From NCBI RefSeq assembly GCF_019977235.1, contig NZ_AP024646.1:3844001-3908000 (forward strand): 64,000 nt of DNA, in the 5' to 3' direction. The stretch is from Arthrobacter sp. StoSoilB5. GTDB taxonomy: Bacteria; Actinomycetota; Actinomycetes; Actinomycetales; Micrococcaceae. The notes under the pieces are model-generated. The model made no database searches, had not been told where the DNA came from, and saw only the letters and a program-made list of their open reading frames with translations. A program made the position numbers and the translations under genes. This document shows positions 8,877 through 17,058 of this stretch, one piece after another (the stretch's first letter is position 1; every line of letters starts with the position of its first letter).

Positions 8877-10112
8877 TCAGCCCCGGCGGGCACCGTGGAG
8901 GGACACCGCGGCGAGGGCCAGGGCCGCAACCCCGCACAGCACGGTAAAACCAACGACGGCGGCCTCCAGGCCAAGTGCCGAGACAGCCAATCCCAGGCCA
9001 ATCACCGGAACAGCGCTTCCCATATAGGTGATGACATAAACCGTGCTGATGACTTGCGCATGCCGGGCTGCCTCCACTTTCCCGGCAACATCGTTGAACA
9101 CCTGACGGAACGCGATTCCCTGACCTGCCCCCGCAGTGATGCTGGCGGCCACCAGCAACAAGGGGCTCGACCAAGCCGCGGCAGCTCCAACCAGGATCAC
9201 CGAGACGCCCAACACTGCCAGGGCAACCGGGACCATGTATCGTCCACGCACTCCCACAAGCTGGCTGAGCGCCGATGCACCCAAAGTGACCCCAGCCAGC
9301 AGCGCGATGACGGGTCTGGAATCTGCATGGACCACGGCTGCGAAATATCCGGGCGCCAGTGAAAGGCAGAACCCGAAGACCGCGAAGCTCAGGAACCCCA
9401 CTGCAGACGCCATCCAAAAGGCGCCGCGTGCGTGACTCGAAACGGCAGGTCTACGCGGAGCGAGAACCTTGAACACCGGTTTTCCTGCAGCGGGCGCAAT
9501 CGCAGGCCTTGCTTTGAGGAGCCACAGCGGAACGAGCGCAGCCAACAGCACCCCGGAGTGGACATAGTAGGGGGTTCGCGTCGGGTCCGGAAGCAGCGAG
9601 AGGAGGCCACCGATCGCGGGCCCGGCAGCCACACCACCAGCCGAAGACAGCAACGTGAAGCGGGAAGCCCACTCGGGCCTACGGGGCAACAGTTCACGCA
9701 GCGCCGCGGAGCTTGCACCGGTGGCCAGACCTACTGCCACTCCTTGGAAAGCCCTGCCCAGCGACAGCATGCCAAGGCTGTCGGCATTCGCGAAGATTGT
9801 GCCGCCCAGCAGGCCCATAAGGACGGCCAGCACCAGCGCCGCCCGTCTTCCAATGTGGTCCGACCAGTGCCCCGCCACCATCAGGACCACCACAAGGGCC
9901 AGGACGTAGCTGGCGAAAGCCACCGTAACGTCCAAGGAGGACATGCCCAATCTGGCCTGCAGCAAGGGATACAGCGGCGTGGCCAGGTTTGCGCCCACCA
10001 GCAGCGTGAAGATCACTATGCCGGCCAGGACCAGCCTTGCCGTCGTAGTGGCATCCCAACCCCAGCGGCCGGCGGTGGCCGGACGCATGCGGAGTTCGCT
10101 CAAGACAGTCAT
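8877..10112 (-). CDS. MFS transporter
   Basis: A 411-residue major facilitator protein with about twelve predicted spans. The family signature between spans 2 and 3 is GHWSDHIGRRAALV, and the central loop is basic (LKARPAIAPAAGKP). It lies between two Lrp/AsnC genes; the one at 10263 is divergent with a 150-base shared region and is the likelier regulator. The pattern resembles amino-acid or drug exporters controlled by Lrp-type proteins, but no substrate can be assigned. Confidence 0.88.
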   Translation of the reverse strand: MTVLSELRMRPATAGRWGWDATTTARLVLAGIVIFTLLVGANLATPLYPLLQARLGMSSLDVTVAFASYVLALVVVLMVAGHWSDHIGRRAALVLAVLMGLLGGTIFANADSLGMLSLGRAFQGVAVGLATGASSAALRELLPRRPEWASRFTLLSSAGGVAAGPAIGGLLSLLPDPTRTPYYVHSGVLLAALVPLWLLKARPAIAPAAGKPVFKVLAPRRPAVSSHARGAFWMASAVGFLSFAVFGFCLSLAPGYFAAVVHADSRPVIALLAGVTLGASALSQLVGVRGRYMVPVALAVLGVSVILVGAAAAWSSPLLLVAASITAGAGQGIAFRQVFNDVAGKVEAARHAQVISTVYVITYMGSAVPVIGLGLAVSALGLEAAVVGFTVLCGVAALALAAVSLHGARRG

Positions 10113-10262
10113 TTCCGTGCCTTAGGTTCGGGGCAGTGCGCGGGCTCCTTGTGGGATGGCAGCACGGCCATGTTTCGGTGGCAACAGGATGCCGCATTAC
10201 TGCGCTCAAAGGAGCAGAATGGTGGGAAAATTGAGCGAAATAATCAAAGTAGTGACGTCTAC

Positions 10263-10769
10263 GTGAGCCGGAGTGACCATTTGAATACCTTGGACCCCAT
10301 GGACTTGAAGATCCTGCTGGAACTCATCAAGGACCCTCGTATCCATATCGCTGAACTCAGCGACTCACTGGGCATTGCCCGCAACACTGCCCAAAGCCGT
10401 CTAAAACGGCTGCTCCGTTCCGGGGTCCTTCAGGCAGCGGGCCGAGAAGTGGACCTTGAAAAGGTGGGGTACGACGTCGTCGCTTTCATCACCATCGAAG
10501 TAACGCACCGCGAACTCGATGGTGTCATCGGAGCCTTGCGGCTCATTCCACAGGTGCTGGAGGTCCATGAAATCTCCGGACGCGGAGATCTCTGGTGCCG
10601 CGTGGTGGCAACGGACACCCATAACCTGCAATCCGCGCTGAGGTCCGTCCTGCGGACCAAAGGTGTCATCCGAACGGAAACCGTCCTGGCCCTTCATACG
10701 CATATCCCCTACCGAACCGAGCCTTTGATGGAAAGGTTGGCCGGAACTACCAACACGCGGTCAGCGTGA
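10263..10769 (+). CDS. Lrp/AsnC-family transcriptional regulator (divergent from MFS gene)
   Basis: A 168-residue Lrp/AsnC protein with the HTH at about residues 15-60 (IHIAELSDSLGIARNTAQSR) and a C-terminal effector domain ending in LALHTHIPYR. The frame is open far upstream into the antisense of the MFS gene, so the start is a judgement: GTG 10263 gives the length of its neighbour, and ATG 10299 is an alternative. No good ribosome site is visible. The shared 150-base promoter region contains ATTGAGCG-AAATA-ATCAAAG around 10230, a weak dyad that could be an operator. Confidence 0.85.
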   Translation: MSRSDHLNTLDPMDLKILLELIKDPRIHIAELSDSLGIARNTAQSRLKRLLRSGVLQAAGREVDLEKVGYDVVAFITIEVTHRELDGVIGALRLIPQVLEVHEISGRGDLWCRVVATDTHNLQSALRSVLRTKGVIRTETVLALHTHIPYRTEPLMERLAGTTNTRSA

Positions 10770-10816
10770 ACGCTTGAACACCGGCTCCAGTGGTCCGCCC
10801 TACTAGGCTTTTGACC

Positions 10817-11242
10817 ATGGATTGGCTCTCACACATTTCGCAGATCAACTGGCTCGCTGTCCTTCTGGCGTTCATCTCAAGCGTGGTGATCGGGTTCGTT
10901 TGGTACATGCCGGCCGTCCTGGGTCGGCGGTGGATGCAAGCGATCGGCAAAACCGAGGAGGACCTCAAAAACATCGACGGCGGCGCCGGTATCTGGATTC
11001 CCATGATGCTTGCCTCGGCACTCACCAGCATTCTCCTGGCCATCCTGATCAGTGCCCTGGAGCTCAACACCTTCCTGGCCGGAGGCTTCTTCGCCCTGGT
11101 CCTGGCCCTGGTTTTCCGCGCCGGAGGACACGTCATCCACAATGGTTTCGCCGGGCGCCCCTCTGAAGTAACCGTTATTGATGCGGGGCACGATATCCTC
11201 GCCATGACCATTGCGGGCGCCATCATCGGTGCCATGCAGTAG
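10817..11242 (+). CDS. DUF1761 membrane protein
   Basis: A 141-residue protein with four predicted membrane spans (about residues 8-30, 55-78, 82-105 and 120-140) and the family pattern FVWYMPAVLGRRWM after the first span. The function of the family is unknown. ATG 10817 was chosen over an upstream GTG at 10790 because it gives the usual start just before the first span. It ends nine bases before corA and may be cotranscribed with corA and zapE. Confidence 0.8.
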   Translation: MDWLSHISQINWLAVLLAFISSVVIGFVWYMPAVLGRRWMQAIGKTEEDLKNIDGGAGIWIPMMLASALTSILLAILISALELNTFLAGGFFALVLALVFRAGGHVIHNGFAGRPSEVTVIDAGHDILAMTIAGAIIGAMQ

Positions 11243-11251
11243 CGTTCACTC

Positions 11252-12247
11252 GTGACCATCATTGATAACGCCGTCTATGTAGAAGGCGTACGCACAGCCA
11301 CCCCACATAACCTGGAGAAGACTTTCGAGACACTCTCGGAGCAAGGTGGCATGGCGTGGATCGGGCTTTACAGGCCCACCCGGGACGAGATGACCGCTGT
11401 CGCCCACGAGTTCGGCCTCCACGAACTCGCTGTGGAGGACGCCGTTTCAGCGCACCAGCGGCCAAAGCTGGAGCGCTACGACAACAACCTCTTCACGGTC
11501 CTGCGGCCCGCCCGGTACCTGGATGCCACCGAGACGGTGGAGTTCGGCGAGCTGCACATCTTCACCGGTCCCAACTTCGTGGTGACCATCCGCCATGCTG
11601 AAACCGGTGGAGTTGCGCGTGTCCGCCACCGTTTGGAGCAGCGCCCGGATCTCCTGCGGCATGGACCGGAAGCGGTGCTGTACGCCCTCCTGGACCAGGT
11701 GGTGGACGATTACGCGCCTGTGGTGGCAGGGCTCGAGAACGACATCGATGAAATTGAAGACCAACTCTTCAGCGGCGATACCGCAGTTTCACGGCGGATT
11801 TATGAGCTTGCGCGTGAAGTCATCCAATTCCAAAGGGCAATCCAGCCTCTACCGGACATCATGGTGCTGCTTGAGAAGGGCTTCGAGAAGTACGGGGTGG
11901 ACATTGAACTCCAGCGCTCCCTCCGTGACGTGGAGGACCACGTTCAGCGCGTCATCTCCAGGGTGAACTCCTTCAGGGATCTCCTGCAGAACGCCCTGAC
12001 CCTTGACGGCACACTGACGGCGAACCGCCAGAATGAGGCGAGCGCTGCCCAGAACGAACAAGTCAAGAAGATCTCCTCTTGGGCCGCCATCCTGTTCGCA
12101 CCCTCGTTTGTGGCCGGGGTGTACGGCATGAACTTCGACCATATGCCGGAGCTGCACTGGGACTTCGGCTATCCGATGGCCATCGGGCTCATGTTTGGAG
12201 CAGCGGTGCTCATGTATCTCATTTTCAAGCGGAAAGGCTGGCTGTGA
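11252..12247 (+). CDS. corA: CorA-type magnesium/cobalt transporter
   Basis: A 331-residue CorA protein. A large cytoplasmic alpha/beta domain and long helix are followed by two C-terminal membrane spans. The selectivity motif GMN is present in GVYGMNFDHMPELHW between the spans. The pentameric channel imports Mg2+ and can carry Co2+ or Ni2+. It starts with GTG 11252. The last codons overlap the start of zapE by four bases (GTGA), so the two are translationally coupled. Confidence 0.95.
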   Translation: MTIIDNAVYVEGVRTATPHNLEKTFETLSEQGGMAWIGLYRPTRDEMTAVAHEFGLHELAVEDAVSAHQRPKLERYDNNLFTVLRPARYLDATETVEFGELHIFTGPNFVVTIRHAETGGVARVRHRLEQRPDLLRHGPEAVLYALLDQVVDDYAPVVAGLENDIDEIEDQLFSGDTAVSRRIYELAREVIQFQRAIQPLPDIMVLLEKGFEKYGVDIELQRSLRDVEDHVQRVISRVNSFRDLLQNALTLDGTLTANRQNEASAAQNEQVKKISSWAAILFAPSFVAGVYGMNFDHMPELHWDFGYPMAIGLMFGAAVLMYLIFKRKGWL

Positions 12248-13401
12248 CGCCGTCGCTCCTCCCACCACGAGGAAAGCAGGGAGGCCGGGGCGCTGCCCTT
12301 GCGCTCATGCAGGGCATCACGCACGACGCCGGACGGTCGGGTTTCCAGCTTGAGCCCAGCCAGCAGGAAGCAGCCCAGCGGCTGGCCGCCTTTGGTGCAG
12401 TCGTAACCGCCCGCCGTCGTGCGCTCCCGCAGAGGACGCCGCGAAGCATCTATCTTCACGGACCTGTGGGCCGCGGCAAAACGTGGCTCATGGACAGTTT
12501 CCACGACAGGCTTCCGGCCCGGAAACGTCGCGTCCACTTTCATGATTTCTTCCGCAAGTTGCACGCGGGAACGCACCGTTCAGCTTCCGCCGATGGAACA
12601 GCCATCCAGCACTCAGTGGATGCGCTCCTGACGGACATCGACGTCCTGTTCTTCGACGAATTTCACGTCCACGACGTCGGGGATGGAATGTTCATCGCCC
12701 GGTTGTTGCGTTCCGCGGCGCAACGCAGGATTCCCTTGGTGGTGACGTCCAACTACGCTCCGGACGATTTGCTGCCCAACCCCTTGTGGCACGATCATTT
12801 TGCGCCGACCATCGAGGCCATCAAGGAGATGATGGAGATTGTGGAGATCAACGGCCCCGCCGACTTCCGGCGGTTTCCTGCGGCACATAAAACTCCCGAC
12901 GCCGGCACCCAGGCGTTCCGCTCGGGCAGGATCATTACGCCGGGCACGCCCAAGCAGCTGGGACGGCTGGGGCTGTTCAGGCCCACCGCCTCCCAAAGCC
13001 GTGTCCTGACGCCAACAACACAACCCATCGTGGTCAAGAACGCAGACCCGGACCTGCTCTGGGTGGGCTTCCCGGAATTGTGCGGAGGCCTGACCTCCAC
13101 CGCTGATTTTCTCGCCTTGGCGGACAGTTTCAAGACCTGGGTCGTCGACGACGTTCCCTCCCCTGCCCTGATGGACCCGAATTCCGCGCCCGCGTGGCAG
13201 CGGTTCAGCAATGCCGTGGATGTGCTTCACGATCAGGACATCACCTTGTTCCTGATCGGTACGGGACCCCTGGACTGGGATGCAGAACCTTCCGGCAGCG
13301 TCCTGCCCACGGATCTGGCCCGTATTGCCAGCCGACTGTCCCTGTTGGGCCGGTCCGACCGCGACGATGCCCTGGCAATCGAAGAGGCCGCCGGAAGCTG
13401 A
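12244..13401 (+). CDS. zapE: ZapE-like AFG1-family ATPase
   Basis: A 385-residue AAA-type ATPase of the AFG1/ZapE family. Walker A is HGPVGRGKTWLMDSF and Walker B is VLFFDEFHVHD, followed by VVTSNYAPDDLLPN, the sensor-like stretch typical of the family. In E. coli ZapE acts at the division septum; mitochondrial AFG1 handles inner-membrane proteins. The role here is inferred from family. GTG 12244 overlaps the corA stop by four bases, which fixes the start. A long in-frame extension upstream is only the shadow of corA. A strong hairpin spans the stop codon. Confidence 0.88.
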   Translation: MTPSLLPPRGKQGGRGAALALMQGITHDAGRSGFQLEPSQQEAAQRLAAFGAVVTARRRALPQRTPRSIYLHGPVGRGKTWLMDSFHDRLPARKRRVHFHDFFRKLHAGTHRSASADGTAIQHSVDALLTDIDVLFFDEFHVHDVGDGMFIARLLRSAAQRRIPLVVTSNYAPDDLLPNPLWHDHFAPTIEAIKEMMEIVEINGPADFRRFPAAHKTPDAGTQAFRSGRIITPGTPKQLGRLGLFRPTASQSRVLTPTTQPIVVKNADPDLLWVGFPELCGGLTSTADFLALADSFKTWVVDDVPSPALMDPNSAPAWQRFSNAVDVLHDQDITLFLIGTGPLDWDAEPSGSVLPTDLARIASRLSLLGRSDRDDALAIEEAAGS

Positions 13402-13416
13402 GCTTCGGGCGGCCTC
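13384..13416. terminator. Hairpin spanning the zapE stop codon
   Basis: GAGGCCGCC (13384-13392) pairs with GGCGGCCTC (13408-13416), and GAAGC pairs with GCTTC inside it. The three-base loop is the zapE stop codon TGA (13399-13401). A short T run (TGGTTT) follows on the plus strand. It lies between convergent zapE and ferritin genes and may act in both directions. Confidence 0.55.
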
Positions 13417-13441
13417 TGGTTTCACCTCGGGAGTTTGCCCC

Positions 13442-13972
13442 CTAGATAACACCGCCGGCAGCGGACGGAGCGCTGGTATCGCGCCCGCCATCGCCGACGC
13501 TCTCACGGGCAACGTAATTTTCGATGTCGAAGAGGTTCTCCGCCCGTTCCGTGATGTTCAAAAGCGTGGTCATGGAAGCCACTTCCTCAACCTGTTCCTT
13601 CAGGAACCACAGCATGAACTGCTCGCCCAAGGCGTCGCCCTCGGCACGAGCGGCGCGGAACATCTCCTCAATGTTGCGCGTGACTTCCTTTTCCTGCTCC
13701 AGGGCCAGGGCGATGGGTTCCTTGGCATTGGTGAAGTTGTTGCGAACCGGGGCGATGCCGGGGATCTCGACGTGCACGTTGCGGTCCAGCATGTACTGGA
13801 CCATCATCATGGCGTGATTCCGCTCCTCAAGGGCCTGGCGGTAGAAGTGCCGGGCAAGCTGCGGCAAGTCTTGGCCGTCAAAATACACGGCTACTGCAAT
13901 GTATTGCTGGGAGGCCGCAAACTCATTGGCGACCTGGGCGGACAACAGCTCATTGAATGTCTTCTTAGCCAT
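13442..13972 (-). CDS. Non-heme ferritin
   Basis: A 176-residue ferritin of the BfrB/Ftn type that stores iron in a 24-mer. All expected ferroxidase residues are visible when numbered from MAKKTF: E17, E50 and H53 (in EERNHA), E94 and Q127. ATG 13972 was preferred over a TTG eight codons upstream because it gives the conserved N-terminus. The C-terminal tail after the four-helix bundle carries NYVARESVGDGG. It is convergent with zapE and on the same strand as the crcB pair, 45 bases from it. Confidence 0.95.
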   Translation of the reverse strand: MAKKTFNELLSAQVANEFAASQQYIAVAVYFDGQDLPQLARHFYRQALEERNHAMMMVQYMLDRNVHVEIPGIAPVRNNFTNAKEPIALALEQEKEVTRNIEEMFRAARAEGDALGEQFMLWFLKEQVEEVASMTTLLNITERAENLFDIENYVARESVGDGGRDTSAPSAAGGVI

Positions 13973-14017
13973 GGCACCGATCCTACAGCCGGGCAAAGAC
14001 CCTCAGGCAGTCATCTC

Positions 14018-14389
14018 TTAAGCCAGCAGCAGAGCGAACCAAACGCCTGCAGCGGCCGCACCGACGCTAACGGCCATGGACCCCAGCCCGTTAACGAGCG
14101 CCAGCCCCACCCGCCCACTCTGCACGAGCCTTATGGTCTCCAGGCTTGCCGTACTGAAAGTGGTGTAGCCGCCGAGGAAACCAGTGCCGAGGATGAGTTG
14201 AAGGGACTCGCTCGCCAGCCCCCGCAGCGCCAGGCCCGCTAGGAATCCGAGGAGCAAGGAACCGGAAACATTGATGATGATGGTGGCCCACGGCAGGGCA
14301 GTGCGAAGCCGTGCCCGAATGAGCCCGTCCATCACGAACCTGGCAGCCGCACCCAATCCCCCCGCCAGGGCCAGCAGGATGACGGTCAC
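14018..14389 (-). CDS. crcB: Fluoride channel subunit CrcB/Fluc (second of the pair)
   Basis: A 123-residue, four-span CrcB/Fluc protein. The pore signature GTGFLGGYTTFST and the conserved asparagine in IIINVSGSLLLG are present. Fluc channels are dual-topology dimers that expel fluoride. Paired genes, as here, normally encode the two oppositely oriented subunits of a heterodimer. The start GTG 14389 overlaps the stop of the upstream crcB by four bases (GTGA), so both subunits are made in step. No fluoride riboswitch is visible upstream of the pair. Confidence 0.92.
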   Translation of the reverse strand: MTVILLALAGGLGAAARFVMDGLIRARLRTALPWATIIINVSGSLLLGFLAGLALRGLASESLQLILGTGFLGGYTTFSTASLETIRLVQSGRVGLALVNGLGSMAVSVGAAAAGVWFALLLA

Positions 14390-14817
14390 TTCGCACGTCC
14401 GTGATGCCACGCGGCGAGCCAGATTCCGGCCGTGGTTGCCACCGCGCCACCCAGCAGGCTCACGCCGAGATAACCTATCGCAGCAGGCGTGTCGCCGGCA
14501 GTGAACAGGTGCACCGCGTCCAGAGCGAGCGTGCTGTAGGTGGTGTACGCACCCAGGAACCCCGTTCCCAAGGCCAGGCGCCAGAGCCGGCGACTTCCGA
14601 CGTCGGGCCCCCGCCTGGAGAGTCCCTCCAGCAAGGCGCCAAGCGCCAAAGCGCCGGAAAGGTTGATCACAAGGGTGGGCAACGGCCAGGATCCTGGCGC
14701 AGGAATCATAAGTCCGAGGCCGTAGCGGGCGAGTGCCCCGAACACGCCACCCGCGGCCACAATTCCGATGAACCCCCAGTGAAGATGGACGGGACGCCTG
14801 GCGTCAGTCGTCATCAT
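14386..14817 (-). CDS. crcB: Fluoride channel subunit CrcB/Fluc (first of the pair)
   Basis: A four-span CrcB/Fluc protein of about 143 residues with GTGFLGAYTTYST and LVINLSGALALG. Compared with its partner it has a longer polar N-terminus (MMTTDARRPVHLHWG). The start is ATG 14817 or ATG 14814, both inside the 3' end of the universal stress gene, overlapping it by 11-14 bases. The frame is open for another 45 codons upstream, but that is antisense-free shadow of the stress protein gene. The operon order is usp, crcB, crcB. Confidence 0.9.
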   Translation of the reverse strand: MMTTDARRPVHLHWGFIGIVAAGGVFGALARYGLGLMIPAPGSWPLPTLVINLSGALALGALLEGLSRRGPDVGSRRLWRLALGTGFLGAYTTYSTLALDAVHLFTAGDTPAAIGYLGVSLLGGAVATTAGIWLAAWHHGRAK

Positions 14818-15310
14818 CCACCGGCACCCGCGGCTCCACAGGTACCACAAGCACCGGGCGGTCCTGCCGGTGAAAGAGCTGCCTGGCAATGGAACCAGCA
14901 GTGAGCTCTTTGATGGCCGACCCAAGCTTACGGTCCCTGGAGCCCACCACAATCATGGACGCGCCGATATCTTCGGCCTCATGGGCCAACGCCCGCGCCG
15001 GCTCCCCTGCCAGGGAAACGATGGACCAGCTCAGGTCAGCTTCGGCCAGCTGGGCGGCAATCGCTGCCCGCAAGGAATCCGGGGCGTTCTCGGCGTCATC
15101 GTCCACGCCGTCGGGATCAATCGGAGCAGACGGCCCGCCCGTGGTTCCATCCACGGGATAAACGGTCACATCAACGAAGGCGCACACCAGTGGCAGCCCA
15201 GCGCTAAGCGCCACCTCGGCGGCGCGCTCCACAACGACCGGACGCTGCCCGGGCATGACGCCTACCAGGATGGGGCCGATGAGGCCTTTGGGTACTGAGG
15301 TTCCGGTCAT
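14804..15310 (-). CDS. Universal stress protein, UspA family
   Basis: A 168-residue single-domain UspA protein. The ATP-binding type signature is visible near the C-terminus: GASMIVVGSRDRKLGSAIKE, then GSIARQLFHRQDRPVLVVP, matching the G2xG9G(S/T) pattern. It probably binds ATP and acts in stress survival. It heads a tight operon with the two crcB genes, and the preceding phnA gene ends 14 bases upstream on the same strand. The C-terminus ends in an acidic DDDD. Confidence 0.9.
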   Translation of the reverse strand: MTGTSVPKGLIGPILVGVMPGQRPVVVERAAEVALSAGLPLVCAFVDVTVYPVDGTTGGPSAPIDPDGVDDDAENAPDSLRAAIAAQLAEADLSWSIVSLAGEPARALAHEAEDIGASMIVVGSRDRKLGSAIKELTAGSIARQLFHRQDRPVLVVPVEPRVPVDDDD

Positions 15311-15324
15311 CGTGAAGCCTCCCG

Positions 15325-15669
15325 TCAGACTTTCTTCACAACACTGGACTTGAGCTGCATAGGGCCGAAGCCATCCACTTTGCAGTCAATATCGTGGTCC
15401 CCCACGCCATCGACCAGCCGGATGTTCCGCACTTTGGTGCCGACCTTGATGGCCGTGGAACTGCCCTTGACCTTGAGGTCCTTGACGACCGTGACGGTGT
15501 CGCCGTCACTCAGGACATTGCCGACCGCGTCTTTGATGACATTCTCCTGCTCGTCGCTCCCGTTCGCCGGTGACCATTCGTGGGCGCACTCAGGGCAGAC
15601 AAGCAGCACGCCCATCTCATAGGCGTATTCACTGGAGCATTCGGGGCACGGAGGCAGGGAGTCGTTCAC
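15325..15669 (-). CDS. PhnA/YjdM family zinc-ribbon protein
   Basis: A 114-residue PhnA (YjdM) protein. The N-terminal zinc ribbon has two CxxC pairs ([10 protein letters not shown] and [10 protein letters not shown]), followed by the PhnA domain with [26 protein letters not shown]. The old name alkylphosphonate uptake protein is not supported by experiments; the role is unknown. It lies upstream of usp and crcB on the same strand and is divergent from the cold shock gene. Confidence 0.92.
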   Translation of the reverse strand: MNDSLPPCPECSSEYAYEMGVLLVCPECAHEWSPANGSDEQENVIKDAVGNVLSDGDTVTVVKDLKVKGSSTAIKVGTKVRNIRLVDGVGDHDIDCKVDGFGPMQLKSSVVKKV

Positions 15670-15871
15670 AGGGTAATTCTAGAGGGGCAACCACCGCATT
15701 AAGGCTCCCCACCAACTACGGCCAGATAGCGTGCACTGCACTACGACATCACGAAGGCATGGCAGAACCTGTTGCCCCATGTCAGATCGACACATAGGCT
15801 CAATAATGTGAGTGGCGGGGACGGTGATCCGACAAGCGGTACCGACCAGCTACCCGTGAAGGAAAACAAGC

Positions 15872-16075
15872 ATGGCTACAGGCACAGTGAAATGGTTCAA
15901 CGCTGAAAAGGGCTTCGGATTTATCGCCCCGGACGACGGTGGACCGGATGTATTCGCCCACTATTCAGCAATCACGTCCAGCGGATACCGTTCCTTGGAC
16001 GAGAACCAGAAGGTCCAGTTCGACATCACCCAGGGCCCCAAGGGACCTCAGGCGGAGAACATCCAGCCCCTCTAG
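15872..16075 (+). CDS. Cold shock protein (CspA family)
   Basis: A 67-residue single cold shock domain that binds single-stranded RNA and DNA. RNP1 is [10 protein letters not shown] and RNP2 is DVFAHYSAI, preceded by the [12 protein letters not shown] start. AAGGA lies upstream of ATG 15872. About 200 bases without a gene precede it, as expected for a long cold-shock leader, and a strong terminator follows 12 bases after the stop. The same architecture serves constitutive members, so cold induction is not certain. Confidence 0.96.
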   Translation: MATGTVKWFNAEKGFGFIAPDDGGPDVFAHYSAITSSGYRSLDENQKVQFDITQGPKGPQAENIQPL

Positions 16076-16087
16076 ACTCTCGACAAG

Positions 16088-16120
16088 AAACCGGCCAGGC
16101 AAATATTGCCTGGCCGGTTT
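16088..16120 (+). terminator. Terminator downstream of the cold shock gene
   Basis: A perfect 15-bp inverted repeat, AAACCGGCCAGGCAA (16088-16102) and TTGCCTGGCCGGTTT (16106-16120), has a three-base loop. The T run is short (TTTCG). It separates the cold shock gene from the convergent tRNA gene. Confidence 0.85.
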
Positions 16121-16142
16121 CGTTGTACATGCCTAAATCTGT

Positions 16143-16214
16143 GGAGCTAAGGAGATTCGAACTCCTGACCTCTTCGATGCGAACGAAGCGCTCTACCAAC
16201 TGAGCTATAGCCCC
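16143..16214 (-). tRNA. tRNA-Ala (anticodon CGC)
   Basis: A full cloverleaf reads on the minus strand: acceptor GGGGCTA with TAGCTCC, D arm GCTC-AGTTGGTA-GAGC, anticodon stem CTTCG/CGAAG with loop TTCGCAT, and T arm AGGAG-TTCGAAT-CTCCT. The anticodon CGC reads the alanine codon GCG. The G3:U70 pair that marks alanine tRNAs is present. CCA is not encoded. No integrase or duplicated 3' end is seen nearby. Confidence 0.97.
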
Positions 16215-16251
16215 TTAGCGCGGCGATTGGAGCCGGACCAGTGTCCCTAGG

Positions 16252-17052
16252 CTACAAAGTTTCCCGGCGCTTTTCCAACCACGACACGAACGTTTCAGCG
16301 CCGTACCTTTGCTCCGGCACGAGGTTGAGCCCCGCACGCAGGTAGGCGCCCATCGCGCCGGGCAAAGGGACCTCCACAACCCTGCCTCGCGCACCCGTGA
16401 TTGCTTTCCACGACTCAGCCATGTCCTTCATGGCCAGTACCTCGGGTCCGCCAATGGTCCTGACACGGTGCCGCTCGGGAGAAGGCGCTTCCAGCGCGGC
16501 TTCGAGCAACGCAGCTGCAGCGTCAGTGGGTGAAATCGATTGGAACCGCACGCCCTTGAATGCCGGAATTAGGCGCGCCTTCGCACCTGCACGAAAGACC
16601 ATCTCCACAAGGCTGTGGAATTGGGTGGCCCGGACAACCACCGTTTCGATGTCCGCCCTCGCGTAGATGCGTTCCTTGTCTGCCTTGGAGACATAGAAGG
16701 AATAGTTGCTCTGGTCGCAGTTGATAATCGACAACGCCACCGCCTTGCGCACACCTGCCTGACGGGCCGCGGAAAGAAGCCGGGCACCGCCGCCGGCAAA
16801 TTGCTTTTGTGCTTTGCCGAGCCGTCCCTCAAGGCAATCAATGACGACGTCGGCACCCGCCACCGCGGCTGCCAGACCATCACCTGTGGTGACGTCGCCC
16901 GCAAAGTAGGTGGCGCCGTCGTGGTGCTTCTCCGAACCGGGAGTCGGCACGTGGCGGCTCAGCACAGATACCGTGTGCCCGGCCTCGAGCCCCTGACGAA
17001 CAACCTCACGGCCTACCTGGCCGGTGCCGCCTGCAACACAGAGAGTGGTCAT
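16252..17052 (-). CDS. NmrA-like / atypical SDR NAD(P)-binding protein
   Basis: A 266-residue Rossmann-fold protein of the NmrA-like atypical SDR group. The nucleotide-binding motif GGTGQVGREVV lies at residues 8-18, followed by a second strand ending in SRHVP. A YxxxK-type catalytic pair is not obvious: FYVSKADKERIY occupies its place. It may therefore bind NAD(P) as a sensor or act as a quinone/sugar-nucleotide reductase. It is seven bases downstream of the sepX-like gene on the same strand, so it may be the last gene of that operon. Confidence 0.85.
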   Translation of the reverse strand: MTTLCVAGGTGQVGREVVRQGLEAGHTVSVLSRHVPTPGSEKHHDGATYFAGDVTTGDGLAAAVAGADVVIDCLEGRLGKAQKQFAGGGARLLSAARQAGVRKAVALSIINCDQSNYSFYVSKADKERIYARADIETVVVRATQFHSLVEMVFRAGAKARLIPAFKGVRFQSISPTDAAAALLEAALEAPSPERHRVRTIGGPEVLAMKDMAESWKAITGARGRVVEVPLPGAMGAYLRAGLNLVPEQRYGAETFVSWLEKRRETL

Positions 17053-17058
17053 GCCGGC

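Noticed and set aside
9432..10769. A 445-residue Lrp-type protein.
   Set aside because: The first ~280 residues are antisense of the MFS gene; family length is reached from GTG 10263.
12079..13401. ZapE starting inside corA.
   Set aside because: The 55 extra codons shadow corA; GTG 12244 with a four-base overlap is the natural start.
16143..16214. tRNA-Ala as an integration site for a mobile element.
   Set aside because: No integrase, duplicated tRNA end or atypical cargo lies beside it.
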